Origin: Wyeomyia smithii
Taxonomy: Eukaryota; Arthropoda; Insecta; Diptera; Culicidae
Reading direction: 5' to 3'
Assembly (NCBI RefSeq): GCF_029784165.1
Contig: NC_073696.1
Coordinates: 180,847,825-180,911,824 of the forward strand
Length of the DNA stretch: 64,000 nt
The notes under the pieces are model-generated. The model saw nothing but the letters and a program-made list of their open reading frames with translations, was not told the origin of the DNA and did no database searches. The position numbers and the translations under genes are program-made. Of the stretch, positions 22,227-35,699 are shown one piece after another (within the stretch, counting starts at the first letter, position 1; every line of letters begins with the position of its first letter).

Positions 22227-22689
22227 TAGGGATGAAAATATCAACTAAAACGGCTATCGATAATTATCGATAAATTCCATAATACTATCGAAAATTATCG
22301 GTAGCTTGACAGCTAGAACCAGATGAAGAAAACAACAAAGTGTTGCTTCCGTTGTGGGTAGGAACAATATTTCAAAGTTTATTCGCACACATAATTCGCA
22401 TTTATGCGAAATCTCGTCGTTGTCCGTATAAGTTAGAGTGAGCGAAAATGATCATCTTTCTAACAATTTTAAAGAGGATTTCGTGTGAGAGCGAACAAGC
22501 ATCGAAATCGCTTTCAACAATGGCAAGGCCAATTTATTTTTTTCAGCTCTGGCATCATTGTTGAGTATAAATTCCAATGCGAGAAAAAAAATATCGATAA
22601 CTATCGGTAACGCTGAAAGCTTAACGATTTTATCGATAGCCGGCAACTATCGATACTAACGATAGTTATCGATAGGTTTCCCAACCCTA
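22227..22689. mobile_element. hAT-like element rich in TATCGATA motifs (463 bp)
   Basis: The ends TAGGGATGAAAA and, inverted, TAGGGTTGGGAA resemble hAT termini. The flanking octamers ATTCAAAC (22219-22226) and ATTTAAAC (22690-22697) differ at one base and fit an 8-bp target duplication. At least eight ATCGATA/TATCGAT motifs lie near the two ends. No transposase frame. Confidence 0.7.
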
Positions 22690-25600
22690 ATTTAAACGTT
22701 GATTAAGCACCAGAGAAACCAATATTATGCAACGGTGCCGCTTCAAAGAGAATGTAAAAAATCGTCGTTTGGTGCAACACTCCTAACCTAACCCCTAATT
22801 CATACGTAGAAGACAGAAATGTGTTTAAAAATTAGCATTACTAAACCTGCATTCCCGTGATGGCATATAACTCTATTAGACGTTATCCAATTTAAAACCC
22901 ATCTTGCCATCATAAACTCAAAGCACGGTTGCTATGCAAAACTCAAAACTGCAAAAAAGTAGGAGGGTGGTATCCAAGACACGACCGAAAAGTTGACGTA
23001 GGACCACGGTAGTTTTATATTTCATATTGAGACTGACTACAGGCAATATTTGATTTAAGCATGTTTTACTTTTAACACGGTTAGATTTTGGCACACATGT
23101 GCCAAAAACGTGCGATTACACAGTGCAACAATTTTTTTGCCTTGCCTTCTATGAATGATTTTTTGATGAAGTTTGATGCGAAAATAAATTTCCCGGAGTT
23201 TGAACATATTTCAACTTAAGGGGCAACAATGGCGCCATTTTGAATTTTTGAGAAACTGGAAATTTTTGATGTTTTTTCGACGCCATTTTGTTTTAAGACC
23301 AAATATCAAAATTCTAAGAGTTTGTCCACATATTAGCATTTTTTTACCCATCTTTTGAAAAAAAAAAAACAGATCTTAAATCGGACGAAAACTGAGCTCA
23401 AAACGGTGATTCTACGAAACCGGGTTTGGCATAGTTTTAGTATATTTCACAAAGCAAAATAATATCAATTATTTCTGAGCATTAATGATAATTCGCTAAT
23501 ATCTTAAAGTGGTGGTTAAATTATATCTTATTTTGAGTAAAAAAGTCTCAGAAATCGATGGTAGGTGTGGCTTGGCTGCACACAAATGAATATCGAGTTT
23601 TACTGCACTGACAGACGACGAGTGAAAAGCGCCCTATTCATATAGTACTGTTGCCTGTGTAGCCAGCATGTTTTCTTTCAAGACATCAGTTTTAATAGCA
23701 TTCTAACAGCAGATCGTTAAACTGTCTGATAAAGAAGGTGGTTACGAACTCCCCGAAAAAGCTTCACCTTCAAGACATCAAAACAGTCTAGGCTCAGGGA
23801 AGCAGACATTAGTTGACCTATTGAGACGGGGAGATTCTGTCAAGTTTTTTTTTGCCGCTGATATAGAGGATATCGCAGCAGGCAGTTGGTGTCTACTCAT
23901 GAAGTCTGTGCTAGGTGTGCTCGCATGTGATTGGTATATTGTTTGTGAAAACTCGACCTTGAAACTTTTATTCAATTTTCACTGTTAAGCATTGAAGTGA
24001 TAAGGATAACTAAAACATAAAAAAATTGTCCATCATTTTATCAATCCAACATATTGACATATTGACTATTGTGATCCATCATGTGTTTACATCAGTATTA
24101 CCGTTTGAAATCTTTCATTCCGACGTCACACTTTGGTTTTAGTTTCTGCAGAATGTATCCCGATATAGTGCGGTAAGTCGTAGTCCTACGTCAAAAATTG
24201 AACTGTCCACAAAACCGACGACATCATATAACTGAGAACTCTGTCGCAACTTTCTCACCAAACAACGGTGGAAAAATGCATCACAAACCCGTCAGCAATC
24301 ATTCACCCAAAACGAGAAAACTAATAAACGTCCGTGTGAAGACTCCGACAGGAACACGCATACCATATTTGTGTGCGCCTGACTTCTACCGAAGAGCGTA
24401 CGCAAAAGTGCGGAATCTTCTATGTATGATTTCCTATAGGACACGGAACGGCAACGGTCATCTGAAGCCGCAATGTCGTGATTGATGTTTGTCAGCCATA
24501 TGTCATGCCGGTACGCAACGTTTGATAGCATTGACAAGCTAGTTGATCAAAAGCGTCATAATTGTTCTACCATTCTCGCACTGTGTGCTACAGATCGAAC
24601 TCTTTGCATCGTCGTAAAGTATGGAAAAAATTCGATGATGATTCCATTTATGGAATCTCAAATAATGATAGCTTAATTGGTGCGCTCAGTAAAACAAAAA
24701 GCAACGCATTCTCTTAATTCGTTCACGTTCGGAACAAAATCAACTGCGTTAGCATTGTCAAATCATAGTTTATGCTTTCGTAGAATAACTTTGCACATTA
24801 AAAGTAATAATTTCAAAACATCGGAAAAGACCCCACAATTTTAATTTTGCGCAGTCGTTGCAAAATGTACTACTCATTAAATCCGGGAGCGGAACTTGTT
24901 GAGAACATTACTCTGATCGGTTCGACATTATACAGTAGCAGACATCCAAATAACAAACTCGACACAAAAGGCAAAATAAGCACAAGTCATACCTACGTTG
25001 CAATCCACTTCCACAAGGATTTAAATATATACCTAGTTGGAGGATTATCACGACTCGACCCGTACGGTAATTGAATATCGAAAACGTTCGGTTTGCAAAA
25101 TCTAGACTAAAGTGACGAGGGTTTGGATTTAAGCTCATGTGAATTATTCCCAAGTCCAGCAAGGAAGCAATGAGCTCACATACAGACACAGCAAAAAAGG
25201 TGGATGCAAGGGTAAATATAATACTGTTAAATCACACCAACAGCGACGGCAACAACATGAGCCGTGCATAACCAGCTTGCGGATGAATAAAAAAATGATG
25301 CCAATAACGAAATTACTATACTCCTCTCATGGGCAACATTTGATTCAATAACAAGGCTGTCGGTTTCCCCGTCTCGTTCGGATATAAACAGCAAGAGCTA
25401 CTGCTGCCGGCTATCCAAATATTTGAATATATTTAAAGCTAAACTTAATTTGGACAACAATAGCTCTATTATTTGACGCCTTCGAACGACGATTCGTCTA
25501 TCGATCCGGCTGATGGTACGCAGCTTACTTTGTGATAGAGATATCCTCTATACAAGCCATGGCTGCCTTTGTTCGCAACAGTAGGAATGAAAATGTCGTA

Positions 25601-25860
25601 AAGAAATTACAAAATAATGAATATAAATTAGCGTGGAAAATTAAAAACCGAGCTTGTTCATTTCAGGATGCCACTCTGCGTCGTTGGGTGACGTTTGATA
25701 GCTTCAGGCAGGAATCCGCTCCGCAGCTATATCGTATCTGCATAATCGACGCCCGATTGTTCTTTTTCGATCCAATGATACTAGGATCCCCCCTTGCGAC
25801 TTCTACATTTGTAGTTTAGCTTCGCCAGTATCCTCGGGCGCTAAGACAGTACGACAACAA
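22690..25860. other. Non-coding stretch
   Basis: Frames at 23778-23975, 24198-24485, 24292-24537 and 25532-25819 overlap, use mixed strands and show no domain. Near 23080 the palindrome TTTTGGCACACATGTGCCAAAA occurs, and GCGCCATTTTG repeats near 23230 and 23280. No gene is supported. Confidence 0.45.
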
Positions 25861-26082
25861 ACCAAAAGCAGGCGCCCTATATAAGCTGAAGGTGGGAGAT
25901 ACTTTCACCGAAAAGATCAAAACCGCACACAATTCATACTACCAAACTGTCATACTACCAACGCAGAGCCTAAAGGCGAATTAAGCTGTTATCGAATTAT
26001 CATTCACTGCACAACAATGTTAGCCGTAGTCTTTTTCGCATGTACATGTTTAGCAAGGGTTGTTCAGCTGATCCCAGTCTGA
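25861..26082 (+). promoter_or_regulatory. TATA-type promoter candidate with a short secreted-peptide-like frame
   Basis: TATATAAG at 25878-25885 in GC-rich surroundings (GGCGCCC), followed by sequence resembling a 5' leader. The first good ATG is at 26017 (ACAACAATG) and encodes MLAVVFFACTCLARVVQLIP, a signal-peptide-like hydrophobic run, then a stop at 26080-26082. It could be the first exon of a small secreted protein with a donor before the stop, or chance. No downstream exon is identified. Confidence 0.3.
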
Positions 26083-27281
26083 TTTTGACATACAATCCTT
26101 GCCGGTCCGGACGATGCGATACGCTCTGAGAAACTGTGGCACAGGGAACAAATCCGCTCGGATTACAACGAGCGTCTTCGGATGAACGTTCAAGTTCCTA
26201 ATTGAATTCGGGTGGGTCTGGTCGTAGTATGATACTTTGATGATGCACCGTCTATTAACTTCGAAACCCTCTGTCGCAGCATTACGGTAGAGCGAAAAAT
26301 TGCAGGAAAATTAGTTCATTCAGGAGTTGATGTCACGCTTCATTTTGGGTACTATATCGGGTTGAAGTAACGAATCATCTTTTTCCCGGAATTTTCGCAC
26401 TAGGTAGTCTAGAGAGTGGATAGATTTCACTCAGATATAGGTTTGAAGAACTCACAACTTTTTCGAAGCGTACGAACTCATTCTGAATAGTTGTGATTTG
26501 CAGAGTTTGAAACTATAAATCAGTGCGAAATACACAACAGAATTTGAGTTTGTGTGCTTCAAGTACAATTTGAGTAGTTTCAACCTTTACATAGGTTGTT
26601 TTAATGTGTTTGTAATTATTTTGATCAAGTTTCTAACCATTAACCGTGTAACGCATAATGTACCATAAGAATCCATTACCATTAGTAAACACCAAAAGTT
26701 TTTTTAAACGTGTTTTGAACTAATGAACATAAATTTTCGTTGCACCACTTCTGAACAACCAATGCCTTATGCACTGGCACAAGGCAGCAAATGGTCTTTA
26801 ATGACGTGTTGTAAACAGTACTTTTTATTAATTTTCACATAAATGTTCATAGCAGTGGCAACTTCCCTCTGTTTGATGTTGCTTTTTAAATCATCATAGC
26901 TGAAGCATTCTGGAATCGGTCTACTCTTTTATCGGCTGGAATATCACAAAGACATGCGTCATAAACATGATCATTCTGCTTGTTTAGAACAGCCTCCGAC
27001 GTTTTTTATATTAGAATGTTGTGGTTTAGATGTTGTGAGCAGCGTGCGTCTTTAGTAGCAATCGATATCTGGCAACCCTGTCGGCAATCTTTCTGCGAGA
27101 TAATAGACCATTTCGTGTGTATCGTTTCGAAACACAACTCTTGAATGAAGTTTTGACAGGTAGCACGGAACCGCTGATATAACGCACGTAAGAGCAACAT
27201 CAATATCACCAGGTTCCGTGACACCTGTCGCTTTTATGATCTATAGTAAAATGGTATATCGTCGGATACGTTCTTTAACCG
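26083..27281. other. Non-coding stretch
   Basis: Nothing supported. The minus frame 27006-27224 has no domain. Confidence 0.4.
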
Positions 27282-27289
27282 CTACGATC

Positions 27290-28315
27290 TAGCATTGGCC
27301 GGTATCGTATCGATACTTGCGGTATCGATACGTTGGGACCCGAATATCGTTATTTTTTATCGATGCAGGCGACTTTGATATCAAGCTGGATCGATACTTT
27401 CGCCCCGATATCTTTTTGATACTGAAGGGAAACTATAAAATCGGAAAATATTGTTGATTGCTATGAATTGTCCAACGAGAAATCCTTGTAGCAGTGCGCG
27501 GATACGATCCATCGCGTTAAAGTCTTCTACAAACAGTGCAGAAATTTGTTTTGTGCTCTTTTTGTAAAAGATACCAACAGGGTTGAATATACCCGCTCAT
27601 TTCCAAGGCGGTTTTTCATGCCTTTTGCGAGAAAAATTCTCCCGCATTTGATAATACTGTCTGTGCAGAGTAAAATCGGAAGCGCCGAGTTTTTGCAAAA
27701 AGGCAGACAATAAAGAATAAAAAGCCAGATTTATCGTGCTGCTCTATATTTCAAATAAGGCCGCAGACGCGCTTATGCTATTGCACTGATTTGTGTGTGT
27801 GACATATAATTCTGTCCAACCGTGGTCCCATCAGGTCGATTGACCGCAGGGGTACAAACTATGCAGATTTGTCTTCAAAACGCAGATTTTTAGAGTTGGT
27901 GTGCAGATTTTTATTGATTCGCAGATAATTATATTTTTCCCAGAGTTTCTGCAGATTTTTGTCAGAGTTTCTTTATATTTGCGCAGACTTTCTCAACATC
28001 TGTAAAAAATTTTGCAGACTTTTGCCTGCGCGAACGCAATTTTCTCAAATCACAGACAATTTTTTTCAGACTTTAAGCAGATTTTGTAGGTTTTTTGAGG
28101 AGTTGCTTACATTTTTCAAAAACACCTGGCATCTCTGATTTTCTGTACTAATTAAGGAAAAATGGTAGCTTTTAATAGACCTGTTTCAAGTAGCAGGCAG
28201 AGTATCGATACAGCTGGTATCGATGCTCCTCCCTCGAGATCAGCTTGGTATCGATACTGTCGAGGAAAAATTATTGATGCTCGATTATCGATACTTCTGC
28301 AATTTTTGGCCAATG
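27290..28315. mobile_element. hAT-like element with GTATCGATAC subterminal repeats (1,026 bp)
   Basis: The octamer CTACGATC flanks the element (27282-27289 and 28316-28323). The terminal repeats are CATTGGCC on the left (from 27293) and GGCCAATG on the right, with three extra bases TAG between the left octamer and the terminus. GGTATCGATAC-type motifs cluster near 27300-27340 and 28200-28295. No transposase frame survives. Another repeat, 27847-28137, is nested inside. Confidence 0.72.
27847..28137. mobile_element. Nested short element with GCAGATTTTT repeats (~291 bp)
   Basis: The left end CAGGGGTACAAACTATGCAG and the inverted right end CAGAGATGCCAGGTG share the form CAGRGRTRC. Inside, GCAGATTTTT or GCAGACTTT recurs about eight times in both halves. 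It resembles a hAT-type MITE. The flanking octamers do not match, so the exact edges are uncertain. Confidence 0.5.
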
Positions 28316-28323
28316 CTACGATC

Positions 28324-31173
28324 AGCACTGCAATCCGCAAACTCTGTTTTAACTCGGTTTCTGCTTGGAGACAACCGTTCCAGTTTCTTCAAACAGTCTG
28401 ATGGTCCTGTACACGAAGATTCTGCACAAATTCAGATGTGACAGTTTTTTTTCTGATCTGTATGTTGCTCATTCCAGTAAGATACAAAATCTTGATTTGT
28501 TCTCTACTTGAATCCATTGCAATTTTCCTCAGAAAAAAAGTGGAACAATGCCTTTATCACTTAAAAGAAAACTATAAATATGTGTCGCAATCAAAACAAA
28601 CACAGCTGATTAACAGGGTAGGCCTCCCAATGCGACAAGAGGCACTCAAATGTATGTATCACTTTCACGGTAACACCCTGTATAATCACCACATCAGCGT
28701 CGCCATTGAGGGTATTGTTTGAATATTTTATTTTAACAATGATTTAGTTTTAGCTATAATGCAACTTCTACCAAGCGTGTAATCATACTTTCTATCAATG
28801 TAGTGGTCGGCACTGACCACTACACTGACAATTTCTTGGCCAAAAAAGTATCGTTTTTAGTAGAGAGTTGGTGGAAGTTTTTGTAAAACTATCGAAGTTA
28901 ATTGATTGTATTTGCTGGATAATTATTGCGACATGAATTCGCACTTTTCCGCGCACAAGCAAAGCCAAACTTAGGATAACACAATATTTTGTAAACACAA
29001 CATTTTTAATATTTTACAGATTGTGGCCAACCGTTTCCCGCTGTGTGTCATTTGACGGTGTATTCCGTTTTTGGAACTGCAGCAATTCCGAGTATCATCA
29101 GTCATCAATTTTGTGTGCCTTTTCTCTGACTAATAAAGCCTGATGCACACGGGACGTCAGCTACCGTCAGCAGCGTTTGCTGGTTGTATGTGTACATTCA
29201 CATTTTTCATTTGGGGAAAAGCTATACAGAAGATATGTTCACGGTTGCCACTGATTTTTACAAGAGCAACGGAATGTTTCGAGCGTCGCCACTTTTACCC
29301 ATTCAAGCGGCGAAGAGAGGCATAAAAAAGTGATTTATGCATAACTGATATATTTTGAAAAATTGTAAAATGATTTATGAATCGTTTGAGTTCTTTCCGC
29401 TCCTCGTCATGCAATTATATGATGAACATGGAGGAGATGATTGAGTTTGCTGCTTAAAACTGTTAAAAGGCCACGAAACAGAGTGGTTAGATCATTAAAA
29501 AGTATTTAGCAGATTCCGATACTTTTCCCTTGTCCTTTCAAGGCGCGAAAGGGAAGGAAGGAGAAACTGGTAATTATTGTTTTATGTTTATTATTATTGA
29601 ATTTCATTCTTTCCGAGAGATTGCGCTTGCTACCCATCAAAAACAGGGCATACCGGAACGCGACGCAAGATGTCCTTTCCCTGACTCTCGAAGCCTATCT
29701 TCAATCTGTTGACTGTGCTACTCCGGACCGTTGCTGACAGTAATTTGTAACTACTTTGTTTTACCAACAACGAAGTGTGAAAGATGAAAGAAGACGCAAA
29801 CCACGGGAGGCATATTGTTTTACCGGTTTTGCTTCTTACGATAAGCATCAGATTTTGCATCGGAGATCATACTGGAGGGTAGTTCCAACCCTGGGCGGCT
29901 TTTCAAAGACAGAATTAACACCCGAGTTGCTACTGTGTGATGGGTGAGCTGGGAAAATGAGAAAATTTTGTCACCTGCAAGAAAGATAAATGAGTTCCTG
30001 TCTTCTGCTTCGCTGCGGGATCCAACAATTGGTGCAAGAAGAGTAAAAAAACATGAAACGCGACTATTATCGCAATTCGGAGTCAATCGCGCGTTTTGTT
30101 CCTGTTCCTGACGCGTTTCATATCACCAGCGTCAGTGAAAGTAGCAAAAAGAGGTGTTAGAAAATAATAGCCCTAGTGCGTGTGAGTCCTTTGAACAGCA
30201 CATTCTGTCTATTTTTTTTGCCGCTTTACATCGAAGCCAATCTGCAAAGTCGATTCCATCAGAAGGTACTATTATACGCGGGAAGGGGTAATTGTGTGGT
30301 ATGCAAAACTTGACGTGAAAATATGTCAATCTCTATACGTATTGATCCTTGATATACTTGAGATGTGGAACTGAACAAGCGAAAAAATGTTTTTAAAAGT
30401 TCAATGTTTAGGGAGACTACCGCCTTGAATTAGTAGGGTATGTCCTGATTTTCATATTCATATTTCATATTCTAGCATTTGTCTTGATTCTTAAATGATT
30501 TGAATTTGTTTTTTTTTGGTGAAAACTTTCTCATTGTTGACTAAAATTGACATAAAAATGACATTGCTAACTGTTTTCATTCTAAGCAGAGTCTATGTTT
30601 ATAATATAGAGTCGCGCAAAGTTGAAACCAAAGGAACCAATTTAACGTCAAACAAGGGTACCAATCGAGCAATCTAAATAAACTTAGTGATAACCTTAGG
30701 AGTGGATTAAAAGTGTTGTAATTGAGCGTGATATAGACTTTGATTTTTTCCGAAGTTTTAACTACATATATGTAATCCAGCATAAACCTGTAAACTGATT
30801 CAGTGATATTCAACAAAGCATCACCGATGTAATCTTTCAAAACTGCATACCTTGTGAAGAATTTCAAAAAACGATATTCGCTTATACATGGTGAAAAAAA
30901 GTACTGTATAGTTCTTAACAACAAACGGCACAAAAACTGTGTTGCCGGAACGATAGGTTTTCTATTTGCCGGACTTTATACAAACAGAGACTCTGATTCT
31001 CAGTTTCACCGCTCTTGCGTTTCATTTCTCGAAACATCATAACAGCTTGAAACCCAGCACTATTGCGCATAATGTTTGGTAACTTGGAAACCACTAAAAA
31101 ATTAGGCAATTTCAAATCGACATACAATATTTTGACTTATCGGTGGCATCCAGGTGCGAATTCTGAATCTTCA
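28324..31173. other. Non-coding stretch
   Basis: On the minus strand a good acceptor TTTATCTTTCTTGCAG ends at 29968 and the frame then stays open for about 50 codons to a stop at 29820-29822, but nothing in it is recognisable. Frame 30577-30933 (minus, 118 codons) is hydrophobic and AT-rich with no family match. No gene is called. Confidence 0.4.
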
Positions 31174-32211
31174 GGGCATCTTCAGCGGTGGTCTATTTTT
31201 GAAACAACTTTATTCTAGATTTACACCAGCAAAATCTGAATAGAACAAGCTAATATAGACCAACTTTTCGTTCTCCGCTCCGGTGTTGTATATCTTGTTG
31301 TTTTAATCCGTTGACATCTGTCACACTGTCAACAATTCAATACCCCATGCTCTATCAGTTTATGAGACTTGTTATAATGCAAAGCACTCAATATTTAACA
31401 AACGGAAATTTAATAATTTTTATGCACATTAAACGATTACTTTGGCAAGACACTTTATATCTATAAGACTTTATATATTTGACGGTTTGACCCGAGTGTC
31501 AATGACATTTCATCCTGAGAAAGACTGGTATGATCGAAAAATTTCTGCTACAAGTAGGGCTTCGGAGGATAGCGAAAAATATTTGATCGCATAGACGTTC
31601 ATCTTGGGTTCGGTTTTGAGGATATTGAAACAAGCATGCATTTTTAACGTTTTCAGTTCAGTCTCTTTGAGGAACATTTTTCTGGTCTCTTTAGGTCTCC
31701 TCTAGTTCCATTACAATTAAGGCGATTAACGAATAGCCAACATATTTGTCATACTGGTGGCCGATGGTTGCAAACCAAGAAGTTGAACCTACGGTTATGG
31801 TCTTCAGAATTCTCCCTTTAGCTGGTCGGTTTCCTTGAAGCCAGAAACGACAAACCTGTTCATTTTCTTTTTCAGAAAAGCCATAAAAACGAATTGTGAA
31901 ATGTCATGAAAAATCTTTGTTTTGTTTATTCCCCAACACTCGCTAAACGCTTATATGGAAATAACTAAAAATGAGGTATTCAATTAAAATATGTCATTTT
32001 ACCCACCTATTGGTAGCGTACAAAGGATTTTAGAACGATCTATTTTTTGTTCCAAAAAGTGACAAAAATAGACCAGTATACCAGTTTCAATTTTTTTTCA
32101 ATTTAGATCTGGTATAAAACAAAATTTACACCACCGGTGCAGCAGTGAATTTAAGTTTGTTCCAAAACAATAGAACAAAACAATGATTTGGACCTCCGCT
32201 GAAGATGCTCT
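31174..32211. mobile_element. PIF/Harbinger-like non-autonomous element (1,038 bp)
   Basis: The inverted ends are GGGCATCTTCAGCGGTGGTC on the left and GAGCATCTTCAGCGGAGGTC on the right (inverted). TTTACACCA also recurs about 50-100 bp inside each end. GRGCATCTTC-type ends are typical of PIF/Harbinger elements. The expected 3-bp target duplication is not clear (TCA on the left, TAT on the right). No transposase or Myb-like frame is visible. Confidence 0.65.
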
Positions 32212-35122
32212 TATAAAGTGACCAATGAATAAAGTTTGTACGATTGCTGGGAGTTATCGAAAATAAGCATTTATGCTTGTTTTGATGTTATCAACCGACT
32301 TGAAAAAGAAAATATTTTCAACACCAAAGGTTTATCTTGAGAGAAACGAAAACATCGCACACCACCGAGATACTACGAAAAATTAATAAAGTGTGTGATT
32401 CTCTGGATGAAAGAATCAGTGCTAAATTTCTACCTCTGATAATCAAACCGACATTCGCCAAGTAGGAAGGCAAAGAACGAAAGTGCACAGAGTTCGAAGT
32501 CATAACCCTGAAAGTTAATGGAGTAACAAAAAAATAGTTGCAGAAATAGACAGAAACTTCAGGAGAATTCAGGTTATAAGCTACATTGTAGCGATTGACC
32601 CCCACATCCAAACATTTATAATAATTGTTCCCAGTTCCAAAAGTTGTACTCCTAAATTGCATCGTTGAAGTACGAATATGTTGCGAAAACTGTCATATTT
32701 CGTCAGAAGAGAGACATTCAAATAGATAAAGAGCTTGTTTATGACCAGATTTTTTACCCCAAAAAGGTTTTTAAACCAAAGTGGCAGTAATGTACAACAT
32801 AGTCACTTATAATTTTGTGGATTTACCTCCAAGATGTGCCAAGTCATTTTTCTGCAATGAAACAATACATTTCAATAAAAGAGAAAAAATCTTCGAGTAT
32901 ATGCAGTCCCACATCTATATCGTATCACATTCCACTGTCGACTTATTCTATTGCTCAACAATCGACATCGGGGGGTCAGAACCGTCTCCCGTAGTTTAAT
33001 TGGACAAAACACCATGCCGAAGACAGGTACAAGCAGTCGGTTGCAGAAAAACCAAGATATTTAAAAATATAACATCTTGAAATTCTACTTCTACTTCCAA
33101 TGCTTTTTAAACTCATAAAATTATTTTTCGTCAAAAGCCTAGTGCATCTTCTCTGAAACTCTACACAATAATCACGTTATCAAGATGACTCGTGTAGTTG
33201 AAGTTGGACTGATAAAGTTATGTACTTGGGAATATTTTACGATGGAACGCTTATTTTTGTTGTTATTCATTATTATTGGGTATACAGGCAGTGTTATAAA
33301 AATACGAGATGACAAAAAATAGACTCTAAAGTTAGTTTAAAAACAAAGCTTTTGACAATCAAAGTGATATAAGGTAGACCGTGTGTGCAGCTGGGAAAGC
33401 GAAAAATGAGCGAACTGAAAATATGTTACAGACTAGGAAAAATATACCCCTTTAAATTTATAATAAAAAAATCCAGCATTTATATGAAAATTAATATTTA
33501 TTCGAGCTTAGTTATAGTCAAGCTATAACTAACACTGAATAACATAGTTTAAAACGGACATATTTATTGCAGCAGATGATATAATCTACTATTAGTATTC
33601 ATTAAAATAAATCATAAGATTTTACAATATGTACTACGTTATATCAAATTGCAATATTTCCAACTTTGAATGCGCTGTTGGGAACTCATGTAAAACGAAA
33701 CAACAAACCAAGAAGAAATGATCTATAATAAGATTTTGGGACTGATTTCGACATTCGCCCCTAAATTCGTTATACCAAAAGTCGATTGCTATTGTTACTC
33801 CAATTTGAATAACATCGTTTGTGTTTCCCCTACCCGTGCATTCCCTCCCGAGCGCAGGGATGAACCATTCGTCCTGCCTGTCGTCGCACCCTTTTCTTGA
33901 TCTCAGCATCAGTACCGTTTTTCGGTCGCCCACTGACATCCTATCCGACTGGCTGGCAGATAGGCAAAAAATAACGACTCGATTACTACGTCCTCTCGCT
34001 TCCATGTCGTACTAGCTCTCGTGTGTAGGTTCAGTCGGTAAACAGGACGTTCACCGGTCGGCAGAAGTCTAATGTGAATCCAAAAGTCTGAAACGTAATC
34101 CGTCATCGACAAACAATTTGCTTTCAGGATTTTTTCTTTGCTCCGAAGACTGCTCTCTCTCCATATAGCTTTTCACTTATAACAAACGTGTTTGTGTAGA
34201 ATTTGGAAAAGTGACGCTTTATTTGACTGATTGTTGTTACGCTAGCTCATGATCCCGGGCCAGATTGTAGTCGCATTCGATTTTTCCTTCCAGAGGAGGG
34301 TTTTGATGAATGCTGGCCTAGAAGTAGCCCCTCGTCCTGCGTGGGTGATGTGTGTGTGCTGAGATTATCACAATCAAATTATACCAAATTTGTTCCCTTT
34401 GGTCGTGTCATAAGGGCTTTACACTGCTATTGAGTTTTTAAATTGCGTTTATGAAGTAACAATTGAGATGGGCCATGCTTATCAGTTTATCACTATCGAA
34501 CTCACTCGCCACGATTTACGGTGATAGGTGGTGTTGGATGAGGATATATTTATTGATCGATAAAGTAAACAAGTCTGAAATGGATTAGCGTTGGAAAAAC
34601 TTTCAACGATACTTCCGGGTGGACTGACGGTGACTTATGGTTGAACTAGAGTGGGTTCTTTCATCTGTTGGCGTATTACGAAGACTATGAAATTCATTTA
34701 GAAAGCAATTTGCCAAGATTACATTGTGCTCGCTCAGCGAGGAAAATCCTCCTATAGGTAACAACCGCAATGATACCGGTTCGCTGTGCTTTGTATCCTT
34801 TTCACGGAGCCGGAAATAATGGAAAATGTAATGGCCTCGGGTGGTTTTTAAAATGGTATATGAGTAATCTGCGGTAAATCCTTTCGCATGACATGATAAA
34901 CCAGCAATTATGTTTGCTTCCCTTCGGCCATTTCGTGCCCCGAGAGTGCAGATTCATTCCGACCGAATGACGACTTTGTGACCGAGATTTACGTTACTGG
35001 CGGATTTGAATAGTAATGTCAGGCGTGGAAAACCTTTTACCCGGCTGCGATTATGAATATTTTGATACTCACACTTAGCACGTTTGGTAAACAGTCAAAT
35101 CATCGATAGTTGTCGAATTTTC
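32212..35122. other. Non-coding stretch
   Basis: The minus frames 32318-32662 and 33634-34005 exceed 110 codons but show no domain. A small hairpin AGTTATAGTCAAGCTATAACT lies near 33510. 34100-35100 is GC-balanced and transposon-free, so regulatory sequence is possible but cannot be shown. Confidence 0.4.
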
Positions 35123-35400
35123 TGCCTGGTCTCGGTAGTTTATTGCCGAGAACGGCACCACTGAGTGCTCGGTTAAAAAAATAATGACAGTTGTCATATT
35201 TTTCCGAAATTTAGGTTCACCTAACTGAAATTTTTAGCAAAAAATATCTGAAATCTTGATAGTGATAGCTAGGTAATATTTTGTGCTGAAATTTCAGTTA
35301 GGTTGAACCAAGATTTATGAAAAATTGTGACAGCTGTCATTCATTTTTAACCGAGCACTCAGTGGTGCCGTTATCGGCAATAAATTACCGACACCCGGCA
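35123..35400. mobile_element. Near full-length palindromic MITE (278 bp)
   Basis: The left arm (TGCCTGGTCTCGGTAGTTTA onward) pairs with the inverted right arm (TGCCGGGTGTCGGTAATTTA) for about 125 bp. Both arms contain ACGGCACCACTGAGTGCTCG with no mismatch, then GACAGYTGTCA and CTAACTGAAATTT. The loop is only a few tens of bases. No coding capacity; superfamily unknown. Confidence 0.85.
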
Positions 35401-35699
35401 AAAACTTTGAGGGCCCCTACAAAACACCTTCAACAAAAAATTTCGTGACACTTTAAAAAAAACTGGAATTTAGACGAAACTAACACAATCCTTTCATAAC
35501 CTCTCTTCAACGTTAATTTTAATATGACACTAGCAGACTCCGCAAACTTCGTCCCGCCCATTTTTGTGTTAAATTAAATAACTTTAAACATTCCAAATTT
35601 ATTGACTCCTTGCGATTTGTTTATACTCTGCAAATGCACGACGAATCGGCCATAGGATATGATAAAAATCAAAAGACAAATCATTTGGATTGATTGATT
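35401..35699. other. Non-coding spacer
   Basis: Nothing supported. Confidence 0.4.

Noticed and set aside
29820..29968. Minus-strand terminal exon
   Set aside because: The acceptor is good, but the 50-codon frame has no recognisable content and the plus strand is equally open.
30577..30933. 118-codon hydrophobic minus frame, possible membrane receptor
   Set aside because: No receptor motif, no splice borders, and hydrophobicity follows from T-rich codons.
32318..34005. Minus frames of 114 and 123 codons
   Set aside because: Length alone is not evidence here; residue composition is that of random AT-rich sequence and no motif is seen.
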